This document shows positions 21,494 to 31,625 of a stretch of DNA of 64,000 bases, in pieces (position 1 is the first letter of the stretch; each line of letters begins with the position of its first letter). The DNA is from CAWAMR01 sp963783095 (GTDB taxonomy: Bacteria > Planctomycetota > Planctomycetia > Gemmatales > Gemmataceae). The notes beneath the pieces were generated by a model. That model made no database searches, had not been told where the DNA came from, and saw nothing but the letters and a program-made list of their open reading frames with translations. The stretch covers positions 992,001 through 1,056,000 of the forward strand of contig CAWAMR010000003.1 of NCBI GenBank assembly GCA_963783095.1, in the 5' to 3' direction. Position numbers and translations under genes: made by a program.

Positions 21494-22598
21494 ATGTCCA
21501 TCCAAGGAATCAGGGCGGATGATCTTATGAAGAAGGATATTGCTCCCTTACAGTTCGCGGTTCCATGCTACATTCCCCAAGGCGTTTCGATTCTTGCCGG
21601 GAAACCGAAGATGGGGAAGTCGTTTTTGCGCTTCAGTTGGCCGTTGCAGTTGCGACTGGGACCGACTTCGGCTTGCAAGCCGTTCAGCCTGGTGACGTGC
21701 TTTATCTTGCTCTGGAGGACTCAGAGCGGAGAGTTCAAGACCGTCTGAACCGCCAATTGAGCGCGACTGGCTTGACAGTCGCCATCTGGCTTGATCGTGA
21801 GTACAAACAGCGAGCGTTTGGACAAAGGCGGATTGAAGGATTTGGAAGGTTGGATCGATGCCCACTCCCGCGCGCCTTATCATCATCGACACGTCTGGCA
21901 AAGGTCCGCCGCAGCCAAGGCGTAATGGAAACGCCTACACCGACGATCATGATTCCGTGGCCGGGTTAAAGAAGCTCGCGGATAAGTTCGCTCTGGCTAT
22001 TCTGGTTGTTCACCATCTCCGGAAGATGCCAGCCCCTGACCCTCTTGAAGCGGTCAGCGGAACACTTGGATTGACCGGATGTTGCGATGGCGTTTTGGTC
22101 TTGAACCGTAGGAGAGGTCAATCGGCTGGAACCCTGAATGTCATGGGACGTGACGTTGAAGAACGGGAATTGGCTGTGAGATTCGACTCGGACTCAGGGC
22201 TTTGGAAATTTGAAGGGGAATCCGCTCCCGATTCTCCATCCAAGATGGGATCAAAGCGGCAGGAGATCGTCAAATGTTTGACTGAGTTCGGCCCCATGAC
22301 CCCGGCGGAATTGAGTGCAAAGATCAACCGTGATTCAAATGCAGTTCGCCAACTTCTGTACAAGATGAAGAATGATGCAATCTTGAGATACTCCCAAGAC
22401 AGGTATGCAGTAGCTGATAACACCGATAACGCGGTAACGCGGGAGGAAGAAACATCGGGAGACGATGAAGTAGCGAGTAACACCGATAACAGCGATAACG
22501 GGGGTGGATGTCTCTGTTACCGTCGTTACTCTTGTTATCCGTTATTGGTGTTATTCAGTGTGTTCAACAAACCATCAATGACGGTTCCGGAAGATTAG
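21494..22598 (+). pseudogene. RepA-like AAA ATPase (RecA fold), frameshifted
   Basis: Hexameric replicative-helicase-type ATPase (RepA/DnaB-like, AAA_25) of integrative elements. Walker A is GKPKMGKSF; Walker B follows VLYLALEDSERR and RLIIIDTSGK; the LVVHHLRKM and VSGTLGLTG motifs are typical. The C-terminal 100 residues hold a winged helix (GPMTPAELSAKINRDSN). One T is missing at about 21626 and extra bases lie near 21780 and 21873; corrected, the protein has about 368 residues, normal for the family. Middle gene of the module 21092-23484. It would drive element replication or maintenance. Confidence 0.8.
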
Positions 22599-22622
22599 AC
22601 GCTTTAGATTTCCGGAACCGTC
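22580..22622 (+). terminator. Inverted repeat at end of ATPase gene
   Basis: Arms GACGGTTCCGGAA and TTCCGGAACCGTC, 13 bp perfect, with a 17-base loop that contains the ATPase stop codon. An ATTTTTG stretch follows 9 bases later, so it may act as a weak terminator or attenuator before the HTH gene at 22678. A related TTTCCGGAACC motif lies near 19203. Confidence 0.5.
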
Positions 22623-22677
22623 CAAGTCAGATTTTTGAGCTTGAAGCCGCCGAGTGGTATGCTACAATTATAGCACC

Positions 22678-22884
22678 ATGAAGCTCAAAGACGTTCTTTC
22701 CGGAAAGCTGCGAAGAGCTATCCGCGACAGCGGGCATTCCCTCCAAACAATCGAGAAGACGACTGGCGTTAATCGAAACACCATCGCCCGTTTTTTGGAT
22801 GGCCGAACATCATTGAGGCTCGACAAGGCGGGAATCCTTGCCGCTTATTTCAACTTGGAACTCCGACCGAAAGGCGAAGGGTAA
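22678..22884 (+). CDS. Small XRE-type HTH regulator
   Basis: 68 residues, almost all helix-turn-helix: LRRAIRDSGHSLQTIEKTTG then VNRNTIARFLDGRTSL. Family members repress phage or element genes. The start MKLKDVL at 22678 sits just after a short AT-rich palindrome (GCTACAATTATAGC) that could be its promoter or operator. The integrase gene begins 4 bases after its stop, so they are co-expressed. Confidence 0.75.
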   Translation: MKLKDVLSGKLRRAIRDSGHSLQTIEKTTGVNRNTIARFLDGRTSLRLDKAGILAAYFNLELRPKGEG

Positions 22885-22888
22885 TTCG

Positions 22889-23484
22889 ATGGGCAGTCTG
22901 TTCAAACAGCAATTCACGAAACCGATTCCCACCAACGCGGAAGTTGTCCGTGTGAAAGGCCGTCGATGTGCGCGCTGGTTGAACAAGAGAGGCAAACAGC
23001 AAACAGCACTCCTGAACACGGAAGGAACCCGTATCGTCAGAGAATCGAAAGTTTACTTCGCTCGATACCGTGATGGTTCGGGGCAGGTCCAAACCGTTTC
23101 GACGGAATGCCGCGATAAGCAAGCCGCTCAAAGCGTTCTCAACGAACTCGAAAAAGCAGCCGAGCGGATTCGAGCAGGGGATCATGACCACTGCGGAAGC
23201 AGCAACAACGGAACATCAAGGAACACCCTTGGTGGACCATGTTGCCGCTTACATCAAGCACATGGAAGCGATTGGATGCTGTCCGGAGCATCGCAAGAAT
23301 GTGAATCGTCAGCTTCTTTGCGTGACTGAGGAATGCCGTTTCGCTCGACTGGCCGATCTTGACCGTCACACCTTGGAAAGCTGGTCGGTTGCCAAAACCG
23401 AAGCTGAAATGTCGGCACGAACACGGAACAGCTACCACAACCGCTGCCGTTGCCTTCGCGAACTGGTGCGCGGCCGACTGTCAG
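22889..23484 (+). pseudogene. Integrase N-terminal half, truncated and frameshifted
   Basis: Planctomycete-type tyrosine integrase. The arm-binding region (VYFARYRDGSGQVQTV) and the SAM-like core-binding domain (PLVDHVAAYIKHMEAIG, ARLADLDRHTLESW, NSYHNAAVAFANWC) are present. The catalytic domain is missing: at about 23484 the frame runs into the 3' end of a repeat-protein gene on the other strand. Extra single bases occur at about 23187 and 23437. It is last in the module that begins at 21092. The catalytic fragment at 15010 is of a different style and is probably not its other half. Confidence 0.75.
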
Positions 23485-26400
23485 GCGATTGTTATCGAAC
23501 CCCTTTGATTGCATTCCCGTCGAGGCGGATTGGCTGCCGGCGATGGTCTCATTCAGCGCTGCGTCGGCGTCGGTTTCAATGCTTGAGTAACTGCTATCGC
23601 TACTGTCGCCCGTCAAAGTAAAACTGCCGCTCCACAGGTCGCCGGTATTGGTCAACGCAAAACCATCGGTGCCGGTCTGGGTGTCGGTATACGAGACAGC
23701 GCCGGCCGTTCCCGTGGTCACGATGCCGCTAAGGGTGCTGTTCTTGGTATCGGCCAGCGAATAAGCGCCGGTCGAGGGCGTGCCGGTATAGGCCAGCGTT
23801 TCGGTCCCCGCATCGGTTTGCGTGGCGTTGAAACCACCCGTGCTGGTGGTTTGACTGGTGACACTGGTATCGCTGCCCGTCAAGGTATCCGACCAACTCG
23901 ACAGTCCGCCCAGCGCAGCCGTACCCGATCCAGCTAGCTTGGACGTATCGCTACTGGTCAGCGAACTGCTGGTGGGGTTGTCGGCCGTGATAAGGGTATA
24001 GTAGCTCGTGGCCGAGTCCGCACCCGTGCCGGTGATGCTGGAGGAATTGAGGTCGAACGTACCGATCGTGTCCGTGCCCGAAGCGACCACCGTAAGGCTC
24101 AGGCTGCCGACCTGCGTCGTCGAGGAGTTCTGGGTTTGATCGACACCGCTTTCCGTCAGCGTATAGCTCAGCGAGCCGGTATCGGTCAGCGAAAAACTGC
24201 CATCGGCATCGGTGCCCGATTGGGTAACCGCATTACTGGAAGAAACCGAGGCCCCTACGGTTTCAAAGGTGGTAAGGTTATTGGCCTGGAGGATATCGAT
24301 CACACCAACGCCCGCGCCTGCCGCGACGGTGGAGTCGGTAACTTCAACGGCGTAGATATAAGGCCCCTGGAGCGAGAAAATGTGCGATGCCACCACGTCG
24401 TAGGAGCCGGGACTCACGGAAACCACGTCGCCGAAGCTTTCCTGACCATCGCCCCACATAATCGTCGCCGCCAACTCGCTCACCGTCAACGCATTGCTAT
24501 CGGTGAACGAGGCGACTTCGACATTCGTCATCGTCTGACCCGCAATGCCGACCAACCCGGTTCCCGTTACGGAAATGCTGCCGCCCTGGACCACGATTGT
24601 GTCGATTGCCGTGGAAGAATGGCCGTAGCTATCGCTCAAAGTGTATGTGAACAGATCTGTTCCGTAGAAACCGGTCGACGGGGTATAGACAATATTGGAG
24701 CCGACCACGGCCGCTGAACCGTTGGCAGGCTGGGTGCTGATACCAACACTGATACTGTCGCTGTAGGGGATGGTGTCGTTACTGAGTTCAGCGATGGTAA
24801 CGGAGCTATTCTCCGTAGTTGTTGCCGAGTCCGCAATGGCCAGCAAGGTTGAGCCGGCCCCGATCGTCACGGAATCGATGGCCGTCGAAGTGTGGCCGTA
24901 GGAATCCGAAAGTGTATAGGTGAAGGTCCGAAGTCCAAAATCACCGGCTGCGGGCGTAAAGACGACGGAGGAGCCGGAGACGGTAACCGAGCCATAGGCA
25001 GGTTGGGTCAAGCTGATATTAACGGTATCGCTGACAGGAATGGAGTCGTTGCTTTCCACCGCCATCGTGACGGCAGTGTTGAGCGGCGTGTAGGTGGAAT
25101 CCGCAACCGCCAGCAGGGTCGAACCGGCCCCGATTGTTACCGTATCGGTGGCGGTGGAAGAGTGGCCATAAGAATCCGAAATAGTGTACAAAAAGGTCCG
25201 AGTCCCGTAGTCGCCCGCTGCGGGGGTGAAGATCACCGAGGAACCGGAGACGGTGACAGAACCATAAGCAGGCTGGGTCAGGCTGATGCTGACGGCATCG
25301 CTGGCAGGAATAGTATCATTGCTTTTCACCGCCATGGTCACGGCCGTGTTCAGCGCCGTCGAGGCGGTATCGGCGACGGCCAGAAGGGTTGAGCCGGTTC
25401 CAACGGTTACCGAGTCGATCGCCGTGGAAGTGTGCCCGTAAGCATCGCTTAGAGAATACGTAAAGTCATCAATACCATAGAAACCTGCATCGGGCGTATA
25501 CGTCACCGACGATCCCGACACCGTGGCCGTCCCATTCGCAGGTTGACTGCCCGCGCCGATACCCACGGTGACGCTATCGCTGATCGGGAAAGTATCGTTG
25601 CTCTTGACTCCTATCGTAACCGCAGTATTCAGCGCCGTTGAGGCAGTATCGACTACTGCAAGAAGGGTCGAGCCGGTGCCCACCGTTACCGTATCGATAG
25701 CGGTGGAAGTATGTCCGTATATATCCAAAAGGGAATACGTGAAGTCGTCGATGCCAAAGAATCCGATATCCGGCGTGTAGACGATCGATGTTCCTGCGAC
25801 GGTGGCCGAACCATATTGAGCCTGACCGCTGATACCGATGGTCATACCGGCGGTATCACCGGCAGGAATGGTGTCGTTGCTCTCGGCGGCGATCGTGACA
25901 GCAGTGTTCAGCGCCGTCGAGGCGGTGTCGGCCACTGCCAGAAGAGTCGAACCGGCCCCGACCGTCACCGTGTCGACGGCAGTAGAAGTGTGTCCGTAGG
26001 AGTCGGCGAGAATATACGTGAAGTTATCGACTCCGTAGAAACCTGGCTTGGGCGTATAAACGATCGATGTCCCCACTACAGTGGCCGAGCCGTCTGCCGG
26101 TTGACTACCAGACATACCCATCGTAACGGTATCGCTGGCCGGGATGGTATCATTGCTCTCCACCGCGATCGTGACCGCAGTATTGAGCGCGGTCGAGGTG
26201 GTATCGGCCACTGCCAGAAGGGTCGCTGTCACATTTACGGTGTCGGTAACACTGGTGGTGTGCCCATAGGAATCGGCGAGCGTATAAGCGAATGTCTCAG
26301 TGCCATAGAAACCGGCATGGGGTGTATATATGACCGATGATCCCGACACGGCTACCATACCATGCGAAGTCATAGTGACTTACACTCAGTTAACGGTGTC

Positions 26401-26850
26401 TCCGGACGGGATTGTATCGTTGCTTTCTACGGAGATTGTCAAGGCAGTGTTAATGGGGGTCGAGACCGAGTCGGCTATCGCCAGCAAAGTGGAGCCGGCC
26501 CCCACGGTGACGCTAACGCCGGCGTACGATGGGCACCCAATGTGTCCGAAATTTGGTAACCAAAATGGTCAACACCGTAGTAACCGGAATCAGGTGTGTA
26601 AACCAAGTCATTGCCGACGACAGCGACGGATCCGTCAGATACCCCTCCAAAGTACGACAGGGCAACTGTGTCCCCGGGCGGTATCGTATCATTCGCTTCG
26701 ACGGCGATGGTAACGGCAGTGTTCAACGCAGTGGAGGCCGTGTCAGCCAATCGCCGTCAAAGCGGGCACTAAACTAGCGCTTCCAGCCTTTGAAGCTGAA
26801 GACGGGTGTTTGGCACGAGAGGCTTGCAACCGGCAGGAGTATCATCGCCA
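23485..26850 (-). pseudogene. Tandem-repeat surface protein (cadherin/VCBS-like), cut at both ends
   Basis: Nine or so repeats of about 95 residues, each with LLAVADTASTALNTAV, SNDTIP, YTPxxGFYG, and FTYTLSDSYGHTSTA: the tandem-95/VCBS type found in very large secreted adhesins. After the repeats comes a Ser/Thr/Gly-rich part with regular SGTDTIGT/TSTGG motifs. No signal peptide or start is seen at the upper end, where the frame changes near 26756 and 26535 and in-frame stops occur near 26385. At the lower end the gene stops abruptly at the integrase junction (about 23484). Probably a fragment of a much larger adhesin. Calcium binding and surface location are family knowledge, not visible here. 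Confidence 0.7.
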
Positions 26851-26987
26851 AGGAGATTGGTGAGCCATTCCAGCCACGCAGAGGATTCAACCAGGGCGTT
26901 CCCATAGGGGCAATCCATTCTTGGTGAGAGAGTAAGGGAAATCGGCAATTCTGATTAACTTCGTTCGTTTCAGGCTTTTCAGCGTGT

Positions 26988-27782
26988 TCAACCCGTTTCG
27001 TCCAAAATCATTTGTGCCAGCTTGGCGGCACGCGCTTCGCCCCAGCGTTTAATCAAGGCGGCGGTGAATTCCTGCATGTCGGTCGGCAGCGTGATGGTCT
27101 TCGGTCCCACCCGTTTATCGCGCGGCGGCTTGCCGGTTTGTTGCAGCTTTTGCAGGAATGCTTGTTGATAGGCAAGCGGGCGTCGAGAAAGGCGAAGAAT
27201 TCGCCGTTTACCGAGTCCCGCATAGCGCGCCAGAATCAGCGGTTTGGCATGCGGGCCGCAATTGGTAACCAGGGTATCAACGGCATCGGCAAACTCAGCA
27301 TCGCGTCGGATGGTGCGCTCGCTGACGGGGTGATAAACTTGCGCCAATCGTTGGGCTGTCTTCAAAGGGCCAAAGTGGAAACTTGAAAACTCCCCTCGAC
27401 GATCGCCGCCATGCGTTTGCCGGATGAGCCGGTAGTGGCAGCCACGCATGTAGGATGCACTTTCCGGGGTAATGGGATTACCGAGTTGGAGTTCGATCAG
27501 ATAGGTCCGTGCAGCATCGTAGTCGGGAAATTCCAGAACCTGGCATTCAAAGGGCAAATCATAACGCTGGCAAATGTCCAGGCGATAGCGCCCATCCAAA
27601 AGCAGGAAATGCGCATATTCAGGGATGCGGCAAACAATCAGCGGAGCAAGACAGCCTTTGGCTCTGAGATCCTGTTCGAGGTCATCCGCTTCCTGTTTGG
27701 AGAGTGGAGGAACGAGATTGGCGAACTCAGGATCGATGACGATCTGGTCGCTGGGGATCACAACATTCGCTGTTGTCGACAT
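26988..27782 (-). CDS. ParB-like nuclease-fold DNA-binding protein
   Basis: 264 residues from MSTTANVVIP at 27782. The ParB N-terminal fold is visible: SDQIVIDPEFANLVPPLS, LEQDLRAKGCLAPLIV and LLDGRYRLDICQRY (the GxxR-type motif with substitution). The middle HTH part is FGPLKTAQRLAQVYHPVSER, and a helical C-terminus follows (IKRWGEARAAKLAQMIL). It is a single gene without a ParA partner, so it is more likely a phage or element regulator than a chromosome-segregation ParB. It resembles the missing N-terminal part of ParB-methylase fusions such as the truncated gene at 14049. Confidence 0.7.
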   Translation of the reverse strand: MSTTANVVIPSDQIVIDPEFANLVPPLSKQEADDLEQDLRAKGCLAPLIVCRIPEYAHFLLLDGRYRLDICQRYDLPFECQVLEFPDYDAARTYLIELQLGNPITPESASYMRGCHYRLIRQTHGGDRRGEFSSFHFGPLKTAQRLAQVYHPVSERTIRRDAEFADAVDTLVTNCGPHAKPLILARYAGLGKRRILRLSRRPLAYQQAFLQKLQQTGKPPRDKRVGPKTITLPTDMQEFTAALIKRWGEARAAKLAQMILDETG

Positions 27783-27799
27783 CGCTGGGCCATCCAAGG

Positions 27800-28763
27800 A
27801 TAAGTGTCGGTCCTGTTGTGCAATTCAGAAATTGAGTTCGCTGATGCCCGAGTAACTGTCAACCAAAAAACCGGAATAATTGGAATAATTGTTAAAGTTC
27901 ATCAAATTGCCTTAAATGGGAGAGCCGTGCGGGTAATGAATTTGGCAAGGAATTTCCGAGACGGTTGAAAGAGCCACTGAACGATCATTAGGCCCCCGGG
28001 GAAGTATGAGGTGGCAATGTTCGCGAACGGATCCGAAGTAGCGAGCGATCGGCAGCTCCCATTGGATCCATACGGCGAGACGTTGCCGTTATTCGGGTGC
28101 CATGCTACGGCAACCGGGCAACCGTGGCATCGCCTTTACGAAGATCACATATTCGTTCCGCATACATCGATCCAGTTTGCCACAATCATGTTCAAATCGA
28201 TCACTTTGCACTTGGGCGGGTGAACGAACACCACCAGTTACTAAGGGGATTGTTCCGAGATTTTTTCCCTTGCCTTCAAAACCATCGGCGATACAACACA
28301 ATCGTTCCATTATCCTGTGGAAATCGTTCTCATAAATTGGGCGATCCCCAGTTTTGCCGCGAATCTTCCAAATCGACAACGCAACAGTCAGCGAACTCGA
28401 GCGGATCGCATTTATCGCTTGATGGGGAACTCTAACCAACTGAAGCGGGAAGCATACGCCTCGGAAGGTTTGTACAAGTCGTAAACTCTCGGAAGCTTGG
28501 GCAGCCCACGACGACGGGGTTGCCGGATACCACGGCTCTCAGCGAGTGAAATCTCTCCCGACCTGGAACCGTCGAGGAAGTTGGTTCAGGCCGGGTGAGC
28601 CACTTTATCGAACGCCCAAAGACTAAGACGTAGAGGCGTTGCAGAACCGTCGCGGCAAAGCGAGAAATCCTTTCGCAGGTCAGCGACGACTGCCAGACCG
28701 ATCAAAGAAGGTTGGCGCATTCCAGTGGTTTGACGCCGAAATACCCTGTTTGGAGTTTTCGAG
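27800..28763. other. Long region without a supported gene
   Basis: Only short open frames on both strands, mutually overlapping around 28010-28440, none with a domain or convincing ribosome-binding site. The last 300 bases before the sigma gene at 28764 presumably contain its promoter. No repeat or structured element was recognised. Confidence 0.5.
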
Positions 28764-29330
28764 GTGAATAACCCAATCAATTGGTCTGATAAACGGCTTC
28801 GGGATCTTCTTGAGACGTTATGCGTGTCGACAAAGGTAAATCGGAAGGTGCGTGCCCGCGAGGATGTGGACGACGTACGATCAGACGTGCTTTTGCGTTT
28901 AGCGTCGGAGAGCGGCCCAACCGCGAATCAACCGCTCGCCGTTTGGGAGTACTACCTCCGGAAGACATTCGCTTCGGCCCTGAATGACCTGCACCGCCGA
29001 CACCTAGTTGCCAAGAAGAGGGCTGCCAACAGAGAGGTTCGAGTGGATGTGGGTGTCGACGGTGACTCACCTGATTCCGCACCTGGGTTAGAAGGTTTGT
29101 TGCCTGCCGGCCACACCTTGCCAACAGGACGATATGAAAAAAAAGAACAGCTAGAGCAGCTCGAGGCTGCCATTGACAAACTGCCACAGGACCAGCAACA
29201 GGCCATCCGGCTACAACTTGGTGGCATGGCGCTGTCGCAAATTGCGGCCGCGATGGGGAAGACGCAGGATGCTGTGTCCGGCTTGTTGCGCCGAGCGACT
29301 CGTGCACTAATAAAAGGTAAACTGACTTGA
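28764..29330 (+). CDS. ECF-like sigma-70 factor heading the kinase/GTPase locus
   Basis: 188 residues. Region 2 is diverged (REDVDDVRSDVLLRLASESG; ALNDLHRRHLVAKKRAANRE). Region 4 is a clear HTH (IDKLPQDQQQAIRLQLGGMA then LSQIAAAMGKTQDAVSGLLR). It directs RNA polymerase to a subset of promoters. Different in style from the factors at 3967 and 11508. The kinase gene starts 21 bases after the stop with GGTGAGGAG between, so the two are almost certainly co-transcribed; the kinase may control this sigma factor. Confidence 0.8.
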   Translation: MNNPINWSDKRLRDLLETLCVSTKVNRKVRAREDVDDVRSDVLLRLASESGPTANQPLAVWEYYLRKTFASALNDLHRRHLVAKKRAANREVRVDVGVDGDSPDSAPGLEGLLPAGHTLPTGRYEKKEQLEQLEAAIDKLPQDQQQAIRLQLGGMALSQIAAAMGKTQDAVSGLLRRATRALIKGKLT

Positions 29331-29350
29331 TCAAATGGTGAGGAGTAATC

Positions 29351-31354
29351 ATGGCCGACCAGTCGACTCTGGGCAACTCCGGCGACCCAAACGGCTCGCG
29401 TCTGGATGTGGCAATACGAGATTATTTCCAAGCGATGGAAAATGGGCGTTTAGCGACAACGCAATGGTTGTTGCAGCAACCGGTGGACCTGCGGCCAAAG
29501 CTACTCGAATTCCTTGAAGGGCAAAAGCTGTTGCATAAAGCCTTCAACAACATTCACGATGTAAACTTCGGGGACACTCCCTCAAATGCCACTGACACTG
29601 GACCCCACAGCGGCCTCTCGCAACATGGAGGGTCACTCCCGAGTTGGCTTCCGGCTCGTCTGGGAATATATCGCATCATTCGCGAGTTGGGGCACGGCGG
29701 AATGGGATTTGTGTTTGAAGCCGAAGATGAGTTGCTCTATCGACGGATTGCGATTAAGGTCTTGAGGCCAGCGCTAGCAAAGCTCCAAGGTGCCAGTACC
29801 CGATTCATGCGAGAGGCTCGGGCTGCCGCAGCCGTAGAACATCCAAATGTGGTGCCAGTTCTACATATCGGCGAAGAGTCGGGCACCGCGTACATCGTCA
29901 TGCCGCTTCTGAAGGGTGAGTCGCTGGCGGCTCGGCTCAAACGTATTGGCAAGCTACCCGTATCCGATGTTGGACGGATTGGTCGAGATGTCGCCGCCGG
30001 GCTGGCTGCGGCCCATGCTCGTGGATTGGTTCATAGAGATTTGAAGCCGGCAAACATCTGGTTAGATGAAGGAACGGGCCGCGCCCGAGTTCTGGACTTC
30101 GGACTGGCTCGTCAGATGAAGGGTGCTGAAGCGTTGACAGAGCAAGGATCGCTGATCGGTACGCCTCAGTACATGGCACCGGAACAACTCAATGGCAAGC
30201 CTGCAACCTCAAGGTCAGATTTGTTCGCTCTTGGTGCAGTACTATACGAGTGCGCCACCGGTCAACGTGCATTCTACGGGCGGACGGAACAGGCGATATT
30301 AACAGCAGTGCGTGAGCGCCATCCACCCCAACCGCTCGAATTCAACACGGAATTACCGGCAGGGTTATCAGACCTCATCATGCGCTTGCTAGCAAAAAAC
30401 CCAGCAGTCCGGCCCACCATTGCTGACATCATCGGGGAACTCGCTTATGCAACACCGCCAACCACATCGGAGAGGCAGTCAAGCGTAAGTAATCCACGAC
30501 CAAATCCCGATATCACGGCTGCGTCGATGAACCGATTGTGGATTCGGATCCGAGGTCGCAAAATGGGACCATTCAGTCGGGAAGAAATCCAAAAAAAGAT
30601 GACTAATAAACAAATACTAGGATTTCACGAATGCTCTGATGATGATGGCAGATCATGGCGACCCGTCGATGAATGGCCGGACTTTGCCTCACCTCGATCA
30701 GAATCAATTGCAGTTTCTGAAGTTGCAGAAGATCCCATCCATTCAAAAGCTATTTCTGATCCAGGCGAAAAAAACAGATCCCCGCAGACATTTGCCCGGA
30801 TTATCGTTGTCACCCTCGTTGTTCTGGTCGTAATCGGCAGCATAACCGTTAGTTTGCTTGTTCAACGGAAGTCATCAGAGAATAGTCGCTCGAACCCAGA
30901 GATGAAGAAAAGCATCGACGCGAACTCTCGTGGCCAACGGGGTGAAAAGGAGCAGATCAAGGCGAACATCGAGAGGGTGCTTCAGCAGGACGCCAAAGCA
31001 AGCGAGGGTTCAGAAACTGTGGCAAAGCTCGTCGCCCGGATGAGGGCAATCGACACTTCAGACTGTCCAAACGAGTTCCGATTGGCCTACCTCGCTCACA
31101 TCCACTCGTGGGAGATGATGGAAGACGTCCAACGGGATGCAAGCCGCCTAAAGGAAGAAGCTAACTCAGACGGTGTACTCGTCGAAGCGTTCATCCGCGG
31201 GTTGCTCGGAGATCCTCTGGGGAAAGCAAACGAGATCAAAGCCGCCCAGACGCAATTGCAAAGGAGCTACCAGGTGGCGCATACGGAAATCAGAAAGACA
31301 TTTCACCATGTCGAGGAGATCGCGATTCAATATGACGCCAATCTCCCCAAATAA
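29351..31354 (+). CDS. Ser/Thr kinase with GYF-like module and membrane helix
   Basis: 667 residues. A short N-terminal helical part is followed by the kinase domain (about 105-370): GHGGMGFVF P-loop, IAIKVLRP lysine, HRDLKPANIW, VLDFGLAR, YMAPEQLNG. Near residue 395 comes a roughly 50-residue GYF_2-like module, RIRGRKMGPFSREEIQKKM with a later SWRPVDEW. Then a membrane helix (IIVVTLVVLVVIGSITVSLL) and a helical outer domain. The same module opens the proteins at 36179 and 37509, which ties these genes together functionally. GYF-type modules usually bind proline-rich peptides; that role here is inference. Confidence 0.9.
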   Translation: MADQSTLGNSGDPNGSRLDVAIRDYFQAMENGRLATTQWLLQQPVDLRPKLLEFLEGQKLLHKAFNNIHDVNFGDTPSNATDTGPHSGLSQHGGSLPSWLPARLGIYRIIRELGHGGMGFVFEAEDELLYRRIAIKVLRPALAKLQGASTRFMREARAAAAVEHPNVVPVLHIGEESGTAYIVMPLLKGESLAARLKRIGKLPVSDVGRIGRDVAAGLAAAHARGLVHRDLKPANIWLDEGTGRARVLDFGLARQMKGAEALTEQGSLIGTPQYMAPEQLNGKPATSRSDLFALGAVLYECATGQRAFYGRTEQAILTAVRERHPPQPLEFNTELPAGLSDLIMRLLAKNPAVRPTIADIIGELAYATPPTTSERQSSVSNPRPNPDITAASMNRLWIRIRGRKMGPFSREEIQKKMTNKQILGFHECSDDDGRSWRPVDEWPDFASPRSESIAVSEVAEDPIHSKAISDPGEKNRSPQTFARIIVVTLVVLVVIGSITVSLLVQRKSSENSRSNPEMKKSIDANSRGQRGEKEQIKANIERVLQQDAKASEGSETVAKLVARMRAIDTSDCPNEFRLAYLAHIHSWEMMEDVQRDASRLKEEANSDGVLVEAFIRGLLGDPLGKANEIKAAQTQLQRSYQVAHTEIRKTFHHVEEIAIQYDANLPK

Positions 31355-31625
31355 CGATTTCTAACGGATCGGCTTACATGGCTTGACGCACTCGGAACAT
31401 TTTGCGCTTTATCGCAACGGTTCAGACTCGCGTTTGCGTCCTTCACTGTATCGCCCGGATTCGGGGACTCACCCAGACACAAAAAAATGTGTGGGAGATC
31501 AAACGATGAGTGTCGCTCGCAGGTCAGCGTGCTTCGCCACAAGCAACGCGTCAAAAGGGTCAACAGTTGCCGAGCCATTTGTCCGGGTCGCGCACCGTGC
31601 TTGTCTTTCATCGGGAGAGGATCGA
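31355..31625 (+). other. Gap before GTPase gene
   Basis: The reading frame of the GTPase gene is open back to 31383, but this part has no ribosome-binding site and a poor protein-like composition, while GGGAGAGG lies just before the ATG at 31626. It probably holds a leader or internal promoter. Confidence 0.4.

Noticed and set aside
15010..23484. The two integrase pieces as halves of one gene permuted by circular integration
   Set aside because: They would lack about 70 residues of linker, their styles belong to different integrase groups, and the flanking genes do not match across the junctions.
24136..26340. Several plus-strand frames rich in Gly/Arg/Asp
   Set aside because: They are the complement of the repeated beta-domain gene on the minus strand and repeat with its period.
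26773..26908. 49-codon minus-strand frame with a PIN-like start (LVESSAWLEWL)
   Set aside because: Too short and overlapping the repeat-protein gene in another frame; resemblance to a toxin start is not enough to call.
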